A stretch of 64,000 bases of DNA from assembly GCF_025998175.1 (NCBI RefSeq), contig NZ_AP026695.1:1711053-1775052 (forward strand), written 5' to 3'. A program made the position numbers and the translations under genes. Positions 12,001 to 17,552 of the stretch are shown one piece after another. Positions within the stretch are counted from its first letter, which is position 1; each line of letters opens with the position of its first letter. The notes beneath the pieces are model-generated. The model did no database searches. It was not told the origin of the DNA and worked only from the letters and a program-made list of their open reading frames with translations. Source of the stretch: Nitrosopumilus zosterae. GTDB taxonomy: Archaea > Thermoproteota > Nitrososphaeria > Nitrososphaerales > Nitrosopumilaceae.

Positions 12001-13314
12001 TGCTTTATCTGTAGAAAATTTAGGCGTGAAAATTATTTCCAATAGATCAGAGATGGACATGTTTGATTTAGTTGAGGATGAGTCAGATGTGTCAGGCATG
12101 TTGTCTGTAAATGGTGACAGCGTGATGCTGAGAATGTCAGAGATGGACATGTTTGATTTAGTTGAGGATGAGTCAGATGTGTCAGGCATGTTGTCTGTAA
12201 ATGGTGACAGCGTGATGCTGAGAATGTCAGAGATGGACATGTTTGATTTAGTTGAGGATGAGTCAGATGTGTCAGGCATGTTGTCTGTAAATGGTGACAG
12301 CGTGATGCTGAGAATGTCAGAGATGGACATGTTTGATTTAGTTGAGGATGAGTCAGATGTGTCAGGCATGTTGTCTGTAAATGGTGACAGCGTGATGCTG
12401 AGAATGTCAGAGATGGACAAATCATTATTTGATTGAGTTCGGAATGATTCAATAGGAATAACTTCAGATAGATCAATTTCAGGATTATCATTCAATTGAG
12501 AAATAATTGTAACATTCTCCTGAGAAATAATTTCAGAATCATCTAATTGAGAAATAACTTCAGTACTGTTATCCATTTCTCCAAATGCATAACCCCAATA
12601 AGATGAAGAGATTGATAATGGAGTAATTACTGCAGATGAAACAAGAATAATTATAAAAGCAAAAGTAAAAAATTGTTTTATTTGATAAAATTTAGTTTGT
12701 TCGTTATCATAACGAATTAGGACAAAACCTGCAAAAGGTATCAATAATATTAATAATATTGGATTTTCTGGATCAAAAATTTGATCATTTAAAAATTCAA
12801 TATTATTTTGAATGTAAAGATCAGAGTTAGGGTTAAAATAATTTGAAATTGTTTTTTGTGTTTCAATAGTATTTGAAAGTAGATCAGTTAATTCAAAATA
12901 TAATTTGTCAAATGATAAATAATCTGAAAATATTAGATCATTATTAACAATATTTTGATCGTGGTAATCTAATGTTGATGGTAAAACCATTTTTAAAAAT
13001 TTAGATTCATTAATTTGGAATTTTGATTGTCTGTCAGAAATTCTTTCCATCATTACTTTTCTATCAGATTCATGTTTAACCAAAATAATTTGATCTTTAA
13101 CTTCTTTGGAACTTGAAGTAGAAAGTTTTTCATACAATGAAACTGAAAATGAATTTACTTGATCAGTTTTTTCTTTTGTTTCTAAAAATCCAATTTTTTC
13201 AATTAAATCAACTGTAAAATTTTCTGGAACTGATTTAAAATTTTCTGGAACTGATTGTGAATAAACATAATCAGTTCCAGATGAAAGTGTTGACAGAACC
13301 AAAATCAAAAACAT
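1..13314 (-). CDS. Giant mosaic repeat-rich cell-surface protein (3' end beyond window)
   Basis: One minus-strand frame runs from ATG at 13314 to position 1 without a stop: 4438 codons, incomplete at its C-terminus. In order, with approximate residues: short hydrophobic signal-like start; soluble part to 175; two membrane segments (181-197 and 208-232); four 30-residue repeats (299-425); LamG-like domain (440-612); AQ-rich linker; coiled coil (810-880); Ig-like segments; a propeller-like region with an Asp-box STDGGFSW near 1215; four degenerate beta-sandwich copies (1660-2027); LSETLTPSD-type repeats from about 2030 to 4240; then a Cna-B-like module containing ITDNG and PTGYVV. No catalytic motif was seen. 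The likely role is surface adhesion or an outer coat; that is inference from architecture. ATG 13314 has no nearby Shine-Dalgarno, and a CTG at 13335 fits the upstream one better. Plus-strand frames over the repeats are antisense shadows. Confidence 0.9.
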   Translation of the reverse strand, partial: MFLILVLSTLSSGTDYVYSQSVPENFKSVPENFTVDLIEKIGFLETKEKTDQVNSFSVSLYEKLSTSSSKEVKDQIILVKHESDRKVMMERISDRQSKFQINESKFLKMVLPSTLDYHDQNIVNNDLIFSDYLSFDKLYFELTDLLSNTIETQKTISNYFNPNSDLYIQNNIEFLNDQIFDPENPILLILLIPFAGFVLIRYDNEQTKFYQIKQFFTFAFIIILVSSAVITPLSISSSYWGYAFGEMDNSTEVISQLDDSEIISQENVTIISQLNDNPEIDLSEVIPIESFRTQSNNDLSISDILSITLSPFTDNMPDTSDSSSTKSNMSISDILSITLSPFTDNMPDTSDSSSTKSNMSISDILSITLSPFTDNMPDTSDSSSTKSNMSISDILSITLSPFTDNMPDTSDSSSTKSNMSISDLLEIIFTPKFSTDKAKINEENTVDLNGYQDFMQINENSTNNLQSFVISTWIKPDYSHGSPEFTIMSKEGSFSLAVNNLKSGNTAKFSVFDGIKWTQIDSISEIPEEWTHILASFSNQTISIYVNGEIEGTKQLTRIPSLSIDGKLEYVDIENISSENDIVVGAYITTRNNISHPNNMFSGMIDEILLFDYSLLETEIGQLYSQGKSAHGPTQEKTLDDILKEIEQEMAALQAQNYTQILQAQMSLSDILSTTHIQAQNIAEDPQAQISSDSLQAQMSIQDILSFDYSQARNNTSAIIVVPDISPHLIPVKDTFTINEEAEIVFEFFTETEAMVQEFENLDVAIETADTDTESALNPSPLDEIFGLFVLPIPEADAAKDDGTSIKAKIKQLKKEITQIKKSETVSENELDTIKNKIKLLVDQIKEEVKESKQQKKTDKLNSVIEKLEKITNKQQKQKDNWNDKETITTEVYDVNNNKVELDVTFEKQREGKFNIKFDPAKAKPGIYKIKTILNMDGKQFISESEFAWGLVSVNSMKSIYKPGELAEFEIVVLNGTGAPVCPANTIMQIIDPNLSSTLISSNDIIEASCGLYLTNYPTSIIGNYTINIQAETGNGIANFSTYFTVLDNYDYDIIRYTDSKIDPFVDPNDFDVEIDITSFVGNDELTIREYVPSSFGIFNTDATVETVGNYKVLTWKKTPQDGYVETFSYSYSVPLVTPELYPLGKMEIMQSGIPTFTEARNWFVAVDPHFLIDASVTINDDRWQDASKRTVAVNGSHVYSFYIDAEQDLAYSYSTDGGFSWNYGGEIESVNNLFIGIATWYELDTPELTDNFIHIAAYDGGDDTMFYIKFDPSDATIATPLVDISNGIGNFGTLADAGNISIALGTNGDIYIGTIDGSATDDPLSRVRVCTESGHSCESQSDWSNAGARNTIWGNDDGNDSLILLPLPNDDDILLVSLDISGHVLRSKQYDQSAGTWDAGWTTIDTGIVDSTAYDHAVSGVVDKKTGDIYVTAVPNVAATDSEVRIYRYVDGSGWSTLPKVTSTDGSKRYIDTSVGINGDSGKLYAIYNYGAVATSNDVYYKSTSIPSISWSSEKLLTNSTSNFRGLSINNYNENLLYADFFDTNINRLYGSPIVKQPLLSETLGISDDLVIGISASRTLTETLSISDDIFAAITQDVDLSETLNTSDAIATNTPLTNIILDESLSISDSVSLSISIISTISETLSLSDSVDAAKRSPGDDPNARPLKVTVYSGTSSSDPTTITLDSPLADASKAFAMCSFNHNRQSEHNKIFRAWELDDTTLTIHATAKPPGPNSVNYVCSVIEFGNASTVEGSTQSFTQAASGSTVVTTTLSGTPVDLSETMEWYQGHVHDNNESQVGSEELDRIRLTSSTQWEWQVKTAPGSGPQDNYMGLFDWNNLEVNVQRGQTSISSGSTTTTITPPTSIDRTRSLLFVSFMKDDTAFDYIPNQSYIHATINSNNDLVFARNSGTGAPAIEINWTLVELPEDYANIRHGTHTQSDTQSNTTFDLEGGDSITNVDRAFVIGTVCSPFGCGTGSGSSTVAGSIDRIQSTLQLDDANTIRVIRGDGTGTFTVGYQTIEFLPKKVVLTETLSISDFIVTQNIGTVTLSETLIPSDTITTNIARTADLSETLTHSDTITTNYTASTTLSETLTPSDTITTMTISSTTLSETLTPSDTITTMTISSTTLSETLTPSDVVATNIARSVTLSETLTHSDTITTNYTASVTLSETLTPSDVLTTTTAASVTLSETLTPSDVLTTTTAASVTLSETLTPSDVLTTTTAASVTLDETLTPSDVLTTTTAASVTLSETLTPSDVLTTTTAASVTLSETLTPSDVLTTTTAASVTLDETLTPSDVLTTTTAASVTLDETLTPSDVLTTTTAASVTLSETLTPSDVLTTTTAASVTLSETLTPSDVLTTTTAASVTLDETLTPSDVLTTTTAASVTLSETLTPSDVLTTTTAASVTLDETLTPSDVLTTTTAASVTLSETLTPSDVLTTTTAASVTLSETLTPSDVLTTTTAASVTLSETLTPSDVLTTTTAASVTLSETLTPSDVLTTTTAASVTLSETLTPSDVLTTTTAASVTLSETLTPSDVLTTTTAASVTLSETLTPSDVLTTTTAASVTLSETLTPSDVLTTTTAASVTLSETLTPSDVLTTTTAASVTLSETLTPSDVLTTTTAASVTLDETLTPSDVLTTTTAASVTLSETLTPSDVLTTTTAASVTLSETLTPSDVLTTTTAASVTLSETLTPSDVLTTTTAASVTLSETLTPSDVLTTTTAASVTLDETLTPSDVLTTTTAASVTLDETLTPSDVLTTTTAASVTLSETLTPSDVLTTTTAASVTLSETLTPSDVLTTTTAASVTLSETLTPSDVLTTTTAASVTLSETLTPSDVLTTTTAASVTLDETLTPSDVLTTTTAASVTLDETLTPSDVLTTTTAASVTLSETLTPSDVLTTTTAASVTLSETLTPSDVLTTTTAASVTLSETLTPSDVLTTTTAASVTLSETLTPSDVLTTTTAASVTLSETLTPSDVLTTTTAASVTLSETLTPSDVLTTTTAASVTLSETLTPSDVLTTTTAASVTLSETLTPSDVLTTTTAASVTLSETLTPSDVLTTTTAASVTLDETLTPSDVLTTTTAASVTLSETLTPSDVLTTTTAASVTLDETLTPSDVLTTTTAASVTLSETLTPSDVLTTTTAASVTLDETLTPSDVLTTTTAASVTLSETLTPSDVLTTTTAASVTLSETLTPSDVLTTTTAASVTLSETLTPSDVLTTTTAASVTLSETLTPSDVLTTTTAASVTLDETLTPSDVLTTTTAASVTLSETLTPSDVLTTTTAASVTLDETLTPSDVLTTTTAASVTLSETLTPSDVLTTTTAASVTLDETLTPSDVLTTTTAASVTLSETLTPSDVLTTTTAASVTLSETLTPSDVLTTTTAASVTLSETLTPSDVLTTTTAASVTLDETLTPSDVLTTTTAASVTLSETLTPSDVLTTTTAASVTLSETLTPSDSVATSETVTLSETLTPSDSVATSETVTLSETLTPSDSVATSETVTLTETLTPSDSVATSETVTLTETLTPSDSVATSETVTLTETLTPSDSVATSETVTLSETLTPSDSVATSETVTLSETLTPSDSVATSETVTLTETLTPSDSVATSETVTLTETLTPSDSVATSETVTLTETLTPSDSVATSETVTLTETLTPSDSVATSETVTLTETLTPSDSVATSETVTLTETLTPSDSVATSETVTLTETLTPSDSVATSETVTLTETLTPSDSVATSETVTLTETLTPSDSVATSETVTLTETLTPSDSVATSETVTLTETLTPSDSVATSETVTLTETLTPSDVITTNAAQSATLSETLTPSDSVATSETVTLSETLTPSDSVATSETVTLTETLTPSDSVATSETVTLTETLTPSDSVATSETVTLTETLTPSDSVATSETVTLTETLTPSDSVATSETVTLSETLTPSDSVATSETVTLSETLTPSDSVATSETVTLTETLTPSDSVATSETVTLTETLTPSDSVATSETVTLSETLTPSDSVATSETVTLTETLTPSDSVATSETVTLTETLTPSDVITTNAAQSATLSETLTPSDSVATSETVTLTETLTPSDSVATSETVTLTETLTPSDVITTNAAQSATLSETLTPSDSVATSETVTLTETLTPSDSVATSETVTLTETLTPSDSVATSETVTLTETLTPSDSVATSETVTLTETLTPSDSVATSETVTLSETLTPSDSVATSETVTLTETLTPSDVITTNAAQSATLSETLTSSDVVSTSRSQTAVLLESLTITDVVSLQSLFTRILEETLSFSDNFTFAGSLNIRVVDDDQLKGGASFTISPNPLTGTGSLNITDNGINDVNATSGEIRITSVPFDDYTVTMTTIPTGYVVTIDQTSAPVCCVNVNPLTIFTLIDENTDLSTADSKKGSSAPLLNSTGLNILQGFNAVIVNSQTQTTISKTNQLPEITTVGV
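650..2970 (-). repeat. Coding 54-bp tandem array, about 39 units
   Basis: About 39 units of 54 bp code 18 residues, TLTETLTPSDSVATSETV, with a second form in which TLTETLTP is TLSETLTP. Three longer junction units near 1018, 1190 and 1895 instead code VITTNAAQSA between TPSD and TLSETL. The array abuts the 60-bp array at about 2970, where the unit changes abruptly while the LSETLTPSD core is kept. Confidence 0.93.
2971..6820 (-). repeat. Coding 60-bp tandem array, 64 units
   Basis: Sixty-four 60-bp units lie head to tail, each coding 20 residues of the giant protein: VLTTTTAASVTLSETLTPSD. By line-by-line count, 47 units carry the SETLTP form and 17 carry a variant with DETLTP and different codons through that segment. 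A further synonymous difference (ACC or ACA in the Thr run) is scattered among units. Otherwise the units are essentially identical, which points to recent amplification or gene conversion. The length is a multiple of three, so copy number can change without a frameshift. Confidence 0.95.
12040..12418 (-). repeat. Four 90-bp coding tandem repeats
   Basis: Four consecutive, apparently identical 90-bp units code 30 residues each within the giant protein, just outside its second membrane segment. Each contains SISDILSITLSPFTDNMPDT followed by a Ser-rich stretch ending STKSNM. The same bases leave a plus-strand and a second minus-strand frame open, which are shadows. Confidence 0.92.
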
Positions 13315-13335
13315 GGATATGGCTAAAGATTTCAG

Positions 13336-13630
13336 AACTGATCACCTCCAAAAATTTTAGGACATGGAATTGAATTTGAGATGACTCTAGAAAAATGAAT
13401 TTGTGTAAAACTTACGTTTACAGATGTACTAAATTCAAGTGCCATATCCAATAAAATTCAGTCAGATCAAAGCATAAGGATCGAGGAAATTACGAGAAAT
13501 GACTGGATCCATGATGGAATTTTGTGATTTCAGAGATACCAAAACGGCAATTTGATTTTTCGTAAAATTGATCAAGAAAAAATGAAAATTTATGAAAATT
13601 TTAAAAAAATATTTTTTGAAAAAATAAATT
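13336..13630. other. Intergenic spacer upstream of the giant gene
   Basis: Apart from the Shine-Dalgarno at 13340-13349 this stretch shows no convincing gene. It is AT-rich, and its right end runs into long A/T tracts near 13580-13630. The promoter of the giant gene must lie here, but I cannot pick one TATA box over others. Confidence 0.5.
13340..13349 (-). promoter_or_regulatory. Strong Shine-Dalgarno of the giant gene
   Basis: The minus strand reads GGAGGTGATC, a ten-base match to the complement of the conserved archaeal 16S 3' end. It ends only 4 nt before an in-frame CTG at 13335 (9 nt from the GGAGG core) but 30 nt from GGAGG to the first ATG (13314). No ATG, GTG or TTG lies in frame between. 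The site therefore suggests initiation at CTG, which would add seven residues, including a lysine, to the signal-like start. Confidence 0.6.
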
Positions 13631-13876
13631 ATTGAATTGAAAATAATACAACATGATCTATTGAATTGAAAATAATACAACATGATCTATTGAATTGAAA
13701 ATAATACAACATGATCTATTGAATTGAAAATAATACAACATGATCTATTGAATTGAAAATAATACAACATGATCTATTGAATTGAAAATAATACAACATG
13801 ATCTATTGAATTGAAAATAATACAACATGATCTATTGAATTGAAAATAATACAACATGATCTATTGAATTGAAAAT
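13631..13876. repeat. 29-bp minisatellite, eight perfect copies plus a partial
   Basis: A 29-bp unit beginning attgaattgaaaataataca and ending acatgatct is repeated perfectly eight times, starting at 13631, 13660, 13689, 13718, 13747, 13776, 13805 and 13834. A partial ninth copy begins at 13863 and lies inside the end of the MurI-like gene, overlapping its TAG stop (13861-13863) and last codons. There are no spacers, so it is not CRISPR. The unit looks as if it was copied outward from the 3' end of that gene. Confidence 0.95.
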
Positions 13877-14625
13877 TTTGAAATTTTATTGTTAATATTC
13901 ATATAACTAAGTTTTTTTTCAAGTAATTTAATACTGCCAGAGGTAAAAATTTGTAGTGAATTTCTTTTTTTGTTAGGATCAGCATAATGTTGTTTTAAAT
14001 TAATAGCTAATGACTCACTAGGATCAAGAAAGACAATATTAGGAAATATCTTTTTAAAGAATTTCAAAAGAAATGGCAAGTGTGTGCTAGATAACGTAAC
14101 TACATCCACGTTGTTTTTAAGAAATGTCAAACTTAGAATTTTTTTAATCATGTTCTTACATAATTCAGGATTTGAATAAAACTTACCAGATTCTACCAAG
14201 TCAACTAGTGCAGATGCATTTATTTTAATAATTTTGATGTTATTTATTTTCAAGCTTTTGATATAATTATCAAGTAGTTTACTTTTTACAATTGATTCTG
14301 TTGCCAATATTGCGATAGATTTTGATTTTGAAATTGCTTTTGCTTCATTTATTGGTGGCAATACGGTAAAAATATTATTTGAATGTGAATCTAATGTGAG
14401 TGATAGAGTGTTTGAACCAATAACAATTAACTTAGGCGCAAAAGAATTTTGAATTGATGAAATTGTTTTTAATGTAATGCTTTTTAATTCTTTAATAGGT
14501 TTTTTTCCATAAGGAAAGTTTTTTGTGTCAGCAAAGTAAATTATGTCGCACTTCATTTGTTTTTGAATAGGTTTTATGATGGATAATGAACCTAAACCAG
14601 AATCAAATACAGCAATTTTTACCAT
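13861..14625 (-). CDS. Aspartate/glutamate racemase-fold protein (MurI-like) lacking both catalytic cysteines
   Basis: The 254-residue protein matches the glutamate racemase layout: AVFDSGLGSLSI near residue 5, YFADTKNFPYG near 31, GSNTLS near 69 and SSTHLP near 180. In active MurI the last two motifs are CNTAS-like and GCTHYP, with two cysteines acting as acid and base. Here both positions are serine. The organism group has no peptidoglycan, so a D-glutamate supply role is doubtful; the protein may bind a ligand or act differently. The gene ends inside the 29-bp minisatellite. Fold assignment is confident, function is not. Confidence 0.75.
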   Translation of the reverse strand: MVKIAVFDSGLGSLSIIKPIQKQMKCDIIYFADTKNFPYGKKPIKELKSITLKTISSIQNSFAPKLIVIGSNTLSLTLDSHSNNIFTVLPPINEAKAISKSKSIAILATESIVKSKLLDNYIKSLKINNIKIIKINASALVDLVESGKFYSNPELCKNMIKKILSLTFLKNNVDVVTLSSTHLPFLLKFFKKIFPNIVFLDPSESLAINLKQHYADPNKKRNSLQIFTSGSIKLLEKKLSYMNINNKISKFSIQ

Positions 14626-14735
14626 CTATGAACAATATTTTGAATATGATTTAGATTTTGTTAGCTAAATTTAATCTAAAACTGATCTAAATTTACACTG
14701 TTGATTAAGACTAAATTTGTAAATCATCATTCATA

Positions 14736-15386
14736 ATGCCAAACTTCGATAAAACTTGGGCTCATCAAGAGACCCAAAGCGTAACTGGCAAACTCCGTGA
14801 AGCAGTAAAGCCTCAAGGTGCATTAAAACCACGAATTCAAACTGCAGTGAATAAACTACAGGTCCAAATATCAAAAATGGATTCTATGTTAGGAAAGCTG
14901 CATGAAAGAGATGCGCAACTCTTTCAACGTGTGGTAACCGCAATGCAACAACATGATACTAGCACAAGTAGAGTTTTGTCCAACGAATTAGCTGAAATTC
15001 GTAAAGTTACAAAGATGCTCGGCAATGCAAGAATGTCATTAGAACAAGTCCAACTAAGACTGACAACTATTCACGATCTTGGTGATGCAATGGTAGCAAT
15101 TGGACCAGCGATGTCTACAATGAAGGGATTGAAGTCATCACTAGGAAGATTCATGCCAGAAGCTGATTCAGAATTGAATAGTATGACACAGACACTTAAT
15201 GGACTCATGATGGATTCACTTGCAGGAGACTCGTTTAGCATGGAGTCTGCCGCTTCAAATGAAGAAACCGAAAAGATTCTACAGGAAGCATCTGCAGTAG
15301 CTGAGCAACAGATTGGTGATAGATTTCCATCTGTACCAACTTCCACCGGACTTTCGTCTCAAAGCTCTACAACAACGTTTGAGTAG
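14736..15386 (+). CDS. cdvB: ESCRT-III / CdvB-family (Snf7-like) protein
   Basis: This 216-residue, mostly helical protein has a basic N-terminal half rich in heptad-like helices (RIQTAVNKLQVQISKMDSML near residue 33) and an acidic, flexible C-terminus, as in Snf7-type ESCRT-III subunits. Thaumarchaea use Cdv proteins for cell division, with several CdvB paralogues that polymerise on membrane at the division site. A paralogue lies at 42621-43262 with the same start (MPN) and the same PKGALKPR-type segment (here PQGALKPR). The gene stands alone, without cdvA or cdvC nearby. A T-rich tract after the stop may terminate transcription. Confidence 0.85.
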   Translation: MPNFDKTWAHQETQSVTGKLREAVKPQGALKPRIQTAVNKLQVQISKMDSMLGKLHERDAQLFQRVVTAMQQHDTSTSRVLSNELAEIRKVTKMLGNARMSLEQVQLRLTTIHDLGDAMVAIGPAMSTMKGLKSSLGRFMPEADSELNSMTQTLNGLMMDSLAGDSFSMESAASNEETEKILQEASAVAEQQIGDRFPSVPTSTGLSSQSSTTTFE

Positions 15387-15421
15387 AGTAGAAAAGACGA
15401 ACGTTTCTTATTTTTAATTTT

Positions 15422-16300
15422 CTAGATTTCTTTGAGGGCTTTTAATAATGAGGCATCTTCATAGAGTTGTTCTTCAGGAAAACAATTTAGCATTTTACCA
15501 TTCTCAATTTCATAAAATTCCCAATTATCACAATCTCTATCAAATTCATATGGACGAGTATTATCAAAAACCCAGTCAAAGCCATTATCAATGTGCTTTT
15601 CTGGGTATCCATGACCCCTGATCAAAGTAGCAGTATTTTGGTCATAATTTACTTCTATTTCAGCATATAATGCATTAGGGTATAGATAGATTACATTTGG
15701 ATGTGAAGTGATAGCATCAAATTCTTTCTTTGTAACATATTCACTATGTAATAGAATAACTTTATCAAAATGGTTTAAAATTTCAGGATTTTTATCAACA
15801 TCGATATCACTTAGAAATTTATAATTTAGAAGTTTTAGAATCTGTGCACCATTACCGCCCATTTCTGTACGTAAAATTAATTTTATTGGGACAGTAAGAC
15901 ATGATACATCACATCTGTCAGAATAATAATCATAAAATCCAGGAGAATTATATGCAGAAGAAGTAAAAATTGGAAATATAACTACTGTTTTTTCATCTGT
16001 GTTGGATAATTCGTCGTATAATGATAAGTTTTCATCATCCAATTCAAAAGCGAGTTTAAGATATTTGTGAATATTTTTATCAAGAATATAATCATCTTTG
16101 ATTGCTTTAATTATAAAAATGGAATCAATAGGTAATTCAACCATATCAAAATCTTTAAAATCAATATTGAAATTAAAAAATTCAATATCATGAATGTTTG
16201 ATTCTTCTATAGGAATTTCTGTTTGATATTGTGTAAAAATCACTAATGTGATGAAAGCTGCAATTATTCCAATAAAAATTATTTTGAAATTAATTACCAT
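15422..16300 (-). CDS. Hypothetical membrane-anchored extracellular protein
   Basis: The 292-residue protein starts with a single hydrophobic helix (residues 5-23, FKIIFIGIIAAFITLVIF) and continues as a soluble acidic domain, presumably outside the cell. Four cysteines (two near residue 130, two near 250-265) could form disulfides. I recognise no family. It overlaps the glycosyltransferase gene upstream by 7 bp on the same strand, so the two are probably co-transcribed and translationally coupled, hinting at a role in surface glycan or lipid-linked sugar work. Confidence 0.75.
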   Translation of the reverse strand: MVINFKIIFIGIIAAFITLVIFTQYQTEIPIEESNIHDIEFFNFNIDFKDFDMVELPIDSIFIIKAIKDDYILDKNIHKYLKLAFELDDENLSLYDELSNTDEKTVVIFPIFTSSAYNSPGFYDYYSDRCDVSCLTVPIKLILRTEMGGNGAQILKLLNYKFLSDIDVDKNPEILNHFDKVILLHSEYVTKKEFDAITSHPNVIYLYPNALYAEIEVNYDQNTATLIRGHGYPEKHIDNGFDWVFDNTRPYEFDRDCDNWEFYEIENGKMLNCFPEEQLYEDASLLKALKEI

Positions 16301-17460
16301 AGTTTATCTTTGAATGTCCATTTTTTATTCAAAATGAAATTACTAAAAGCTCCAGTTAAGACCCCAACACCCAATGCAGTTGTATACATCCAATCATAAT
16401 TATCGACCAATGAAAATACAACACCAAGTTGTATTAATGCACCAAACGAACTGAACATGATGAATTTTGAAAACTGTGAAATTGTTTTCTTAAAAGAAAA
16501 ATCTCTATCACCAAATGTCCACCACTTGTTCAAGACAAAATTTGATGTCATTGACGTTATTATTCCCAAAATATTTGCATGTAGATACCAAATCTCTGTT
16601 AGCCCACCAGAAAACATCAATGAAATGATATAGTTTATTGCAAAACCTGTTGCCCCAATGGTATAAAATCTTCCTGCCTTAGAGAAGAATTTTACAGATT
16701 TTCTTTTTTCATTATTTTCTTCTGGTTTACCTGAACGGTATAGTTTCCAAACAGATTTAACATAATCAATGATTATAGGAAAATCTAATTTGCTCGAACC
16801 TAATGTTCTGTTTTGAAATGTATATGGTATTTCTTTGATATCAAGTCCTCTTTTCTTAACTAGAATTTCTAAGAGTATTTTGTAACCAATTGCGTCAAAA
16901 TTCAATCCTTTCAGAATACCTTTTCTAAATGCAAAAAACCCGGACATTGGATCATTTGTTTTAACCCCAAGACCTTTTTTTGCAATCATTGTTGCAATTT
17001 TACTTAACAACTTTCGTTTTTTGTTCCATCCGTTAATTTTACCGCCAGTAATATATCGAGATGCGACCACCATATCGCATTGATAATGTCTTAGTGTTTC
17101 AATCATTTTAGGAATTATTTGTGGAGGATGAGAGAGATCACTATCCATTACAACAATTGTATCGCCGGTTGCTCGTTGTATTCCACTAAGAATAGCTGAA
17201 CTCAACCCATTTTTTGCCGTTCTATGAATGACATTTACTGTGTATCCAGCAATTTTTTTAACATTTTTCAAATAATCTTCTACAATTTTGCCTGTTCCAT
17301 CAGGAGAATTATCATCAACAACAATTGCTTCTGTAAAAATATTTTTTGGAATAATATCTCCGATAGATTTTAAGACATTTAGGATATTTTGTGATTCGTT
17401 ATAGGTTGGAATAATTATTGAAACTTGAGGCTTGTTTGCGTTCCTAGTTTCAAGAGCCAT
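16294..17460 (-). CDS. DPM1-type glycosyltransferase fused to GtrA membrane domain
   Basis: Residues 12-235 form a family-2 glycosyltransferase related to dolichol-phosphate mannose synthase: SIIIPTYNES, VVDDNSPDGT and the metal-binding MDSDLSHPP. Residues about 265-385 carry four membrane helices of the GtrA type, ending with NFILNKKWTF. Such fusions transfer a sugar from a nucleotide donor to a polyprenyl phosphate at the inner face of the membrane, for N-glycans or glycolipids. The substrate cannot be read from the sequence. Confidence 0.9.
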   Translation of the reverse strand: MALETRNANKPQVSIIIPTYNESQNILNVLKSIGDIIPKNIFTEAIVVDDNSPDGTGKIVEDYLKNVKKIAGYTVNVIHRTAKNGLSSAILSGIQRATGDTIVVMDSDLSHPPQIIPKMIETLRHYQCDMVVASRYITGGKINGWNKKRKLLSKIATMIAKKGLGVKTNDPMSGFFAFRKGILKGLNFDAIGYKILLEILVKKRGLDIKEIPYTFQNRTLGSSKLDFPIIIDYVKSVWKLYRSGKPEENNEKRKSVKFFSKAGRFYTIGATGFAINYIISLMFSGGLTEIWYLHANILGIITSMTSNFVLNKWWTFGDRDFSFKKTISQFSKFIMFSSFGALIQLGVVFSLVDNYDWMYTTALGVGVLTGAFSNFILNKKWTFKDKLW

Positions 17461-17552
17461 TTGATTAAATGGAAAAATTAGTAGTTATTAATTTTTAATT
17501 AAAAATATCAGATTTCAGGCACCAAATTTTTGAAATTGATATTATAGTTTTT

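Noticed and set aside
12033..12491. 152-codon minus-strand frame over the 90-bp repeats
   Set aside because: It is an alternative frame of the same repeats; the frame continuous with the giant protein is preferred.
13462..13683. 73-codon minus-strand frame before the giant gene
   Set aside because: It is Phe/Asn/Ile-rich, runs into the minisatellite and A/T tracts, and looks like chance coding.
13631..13876. CRISPR array
   Set aside because: The 29-bp units are contiguous with no spacers, and no cas gene is near.
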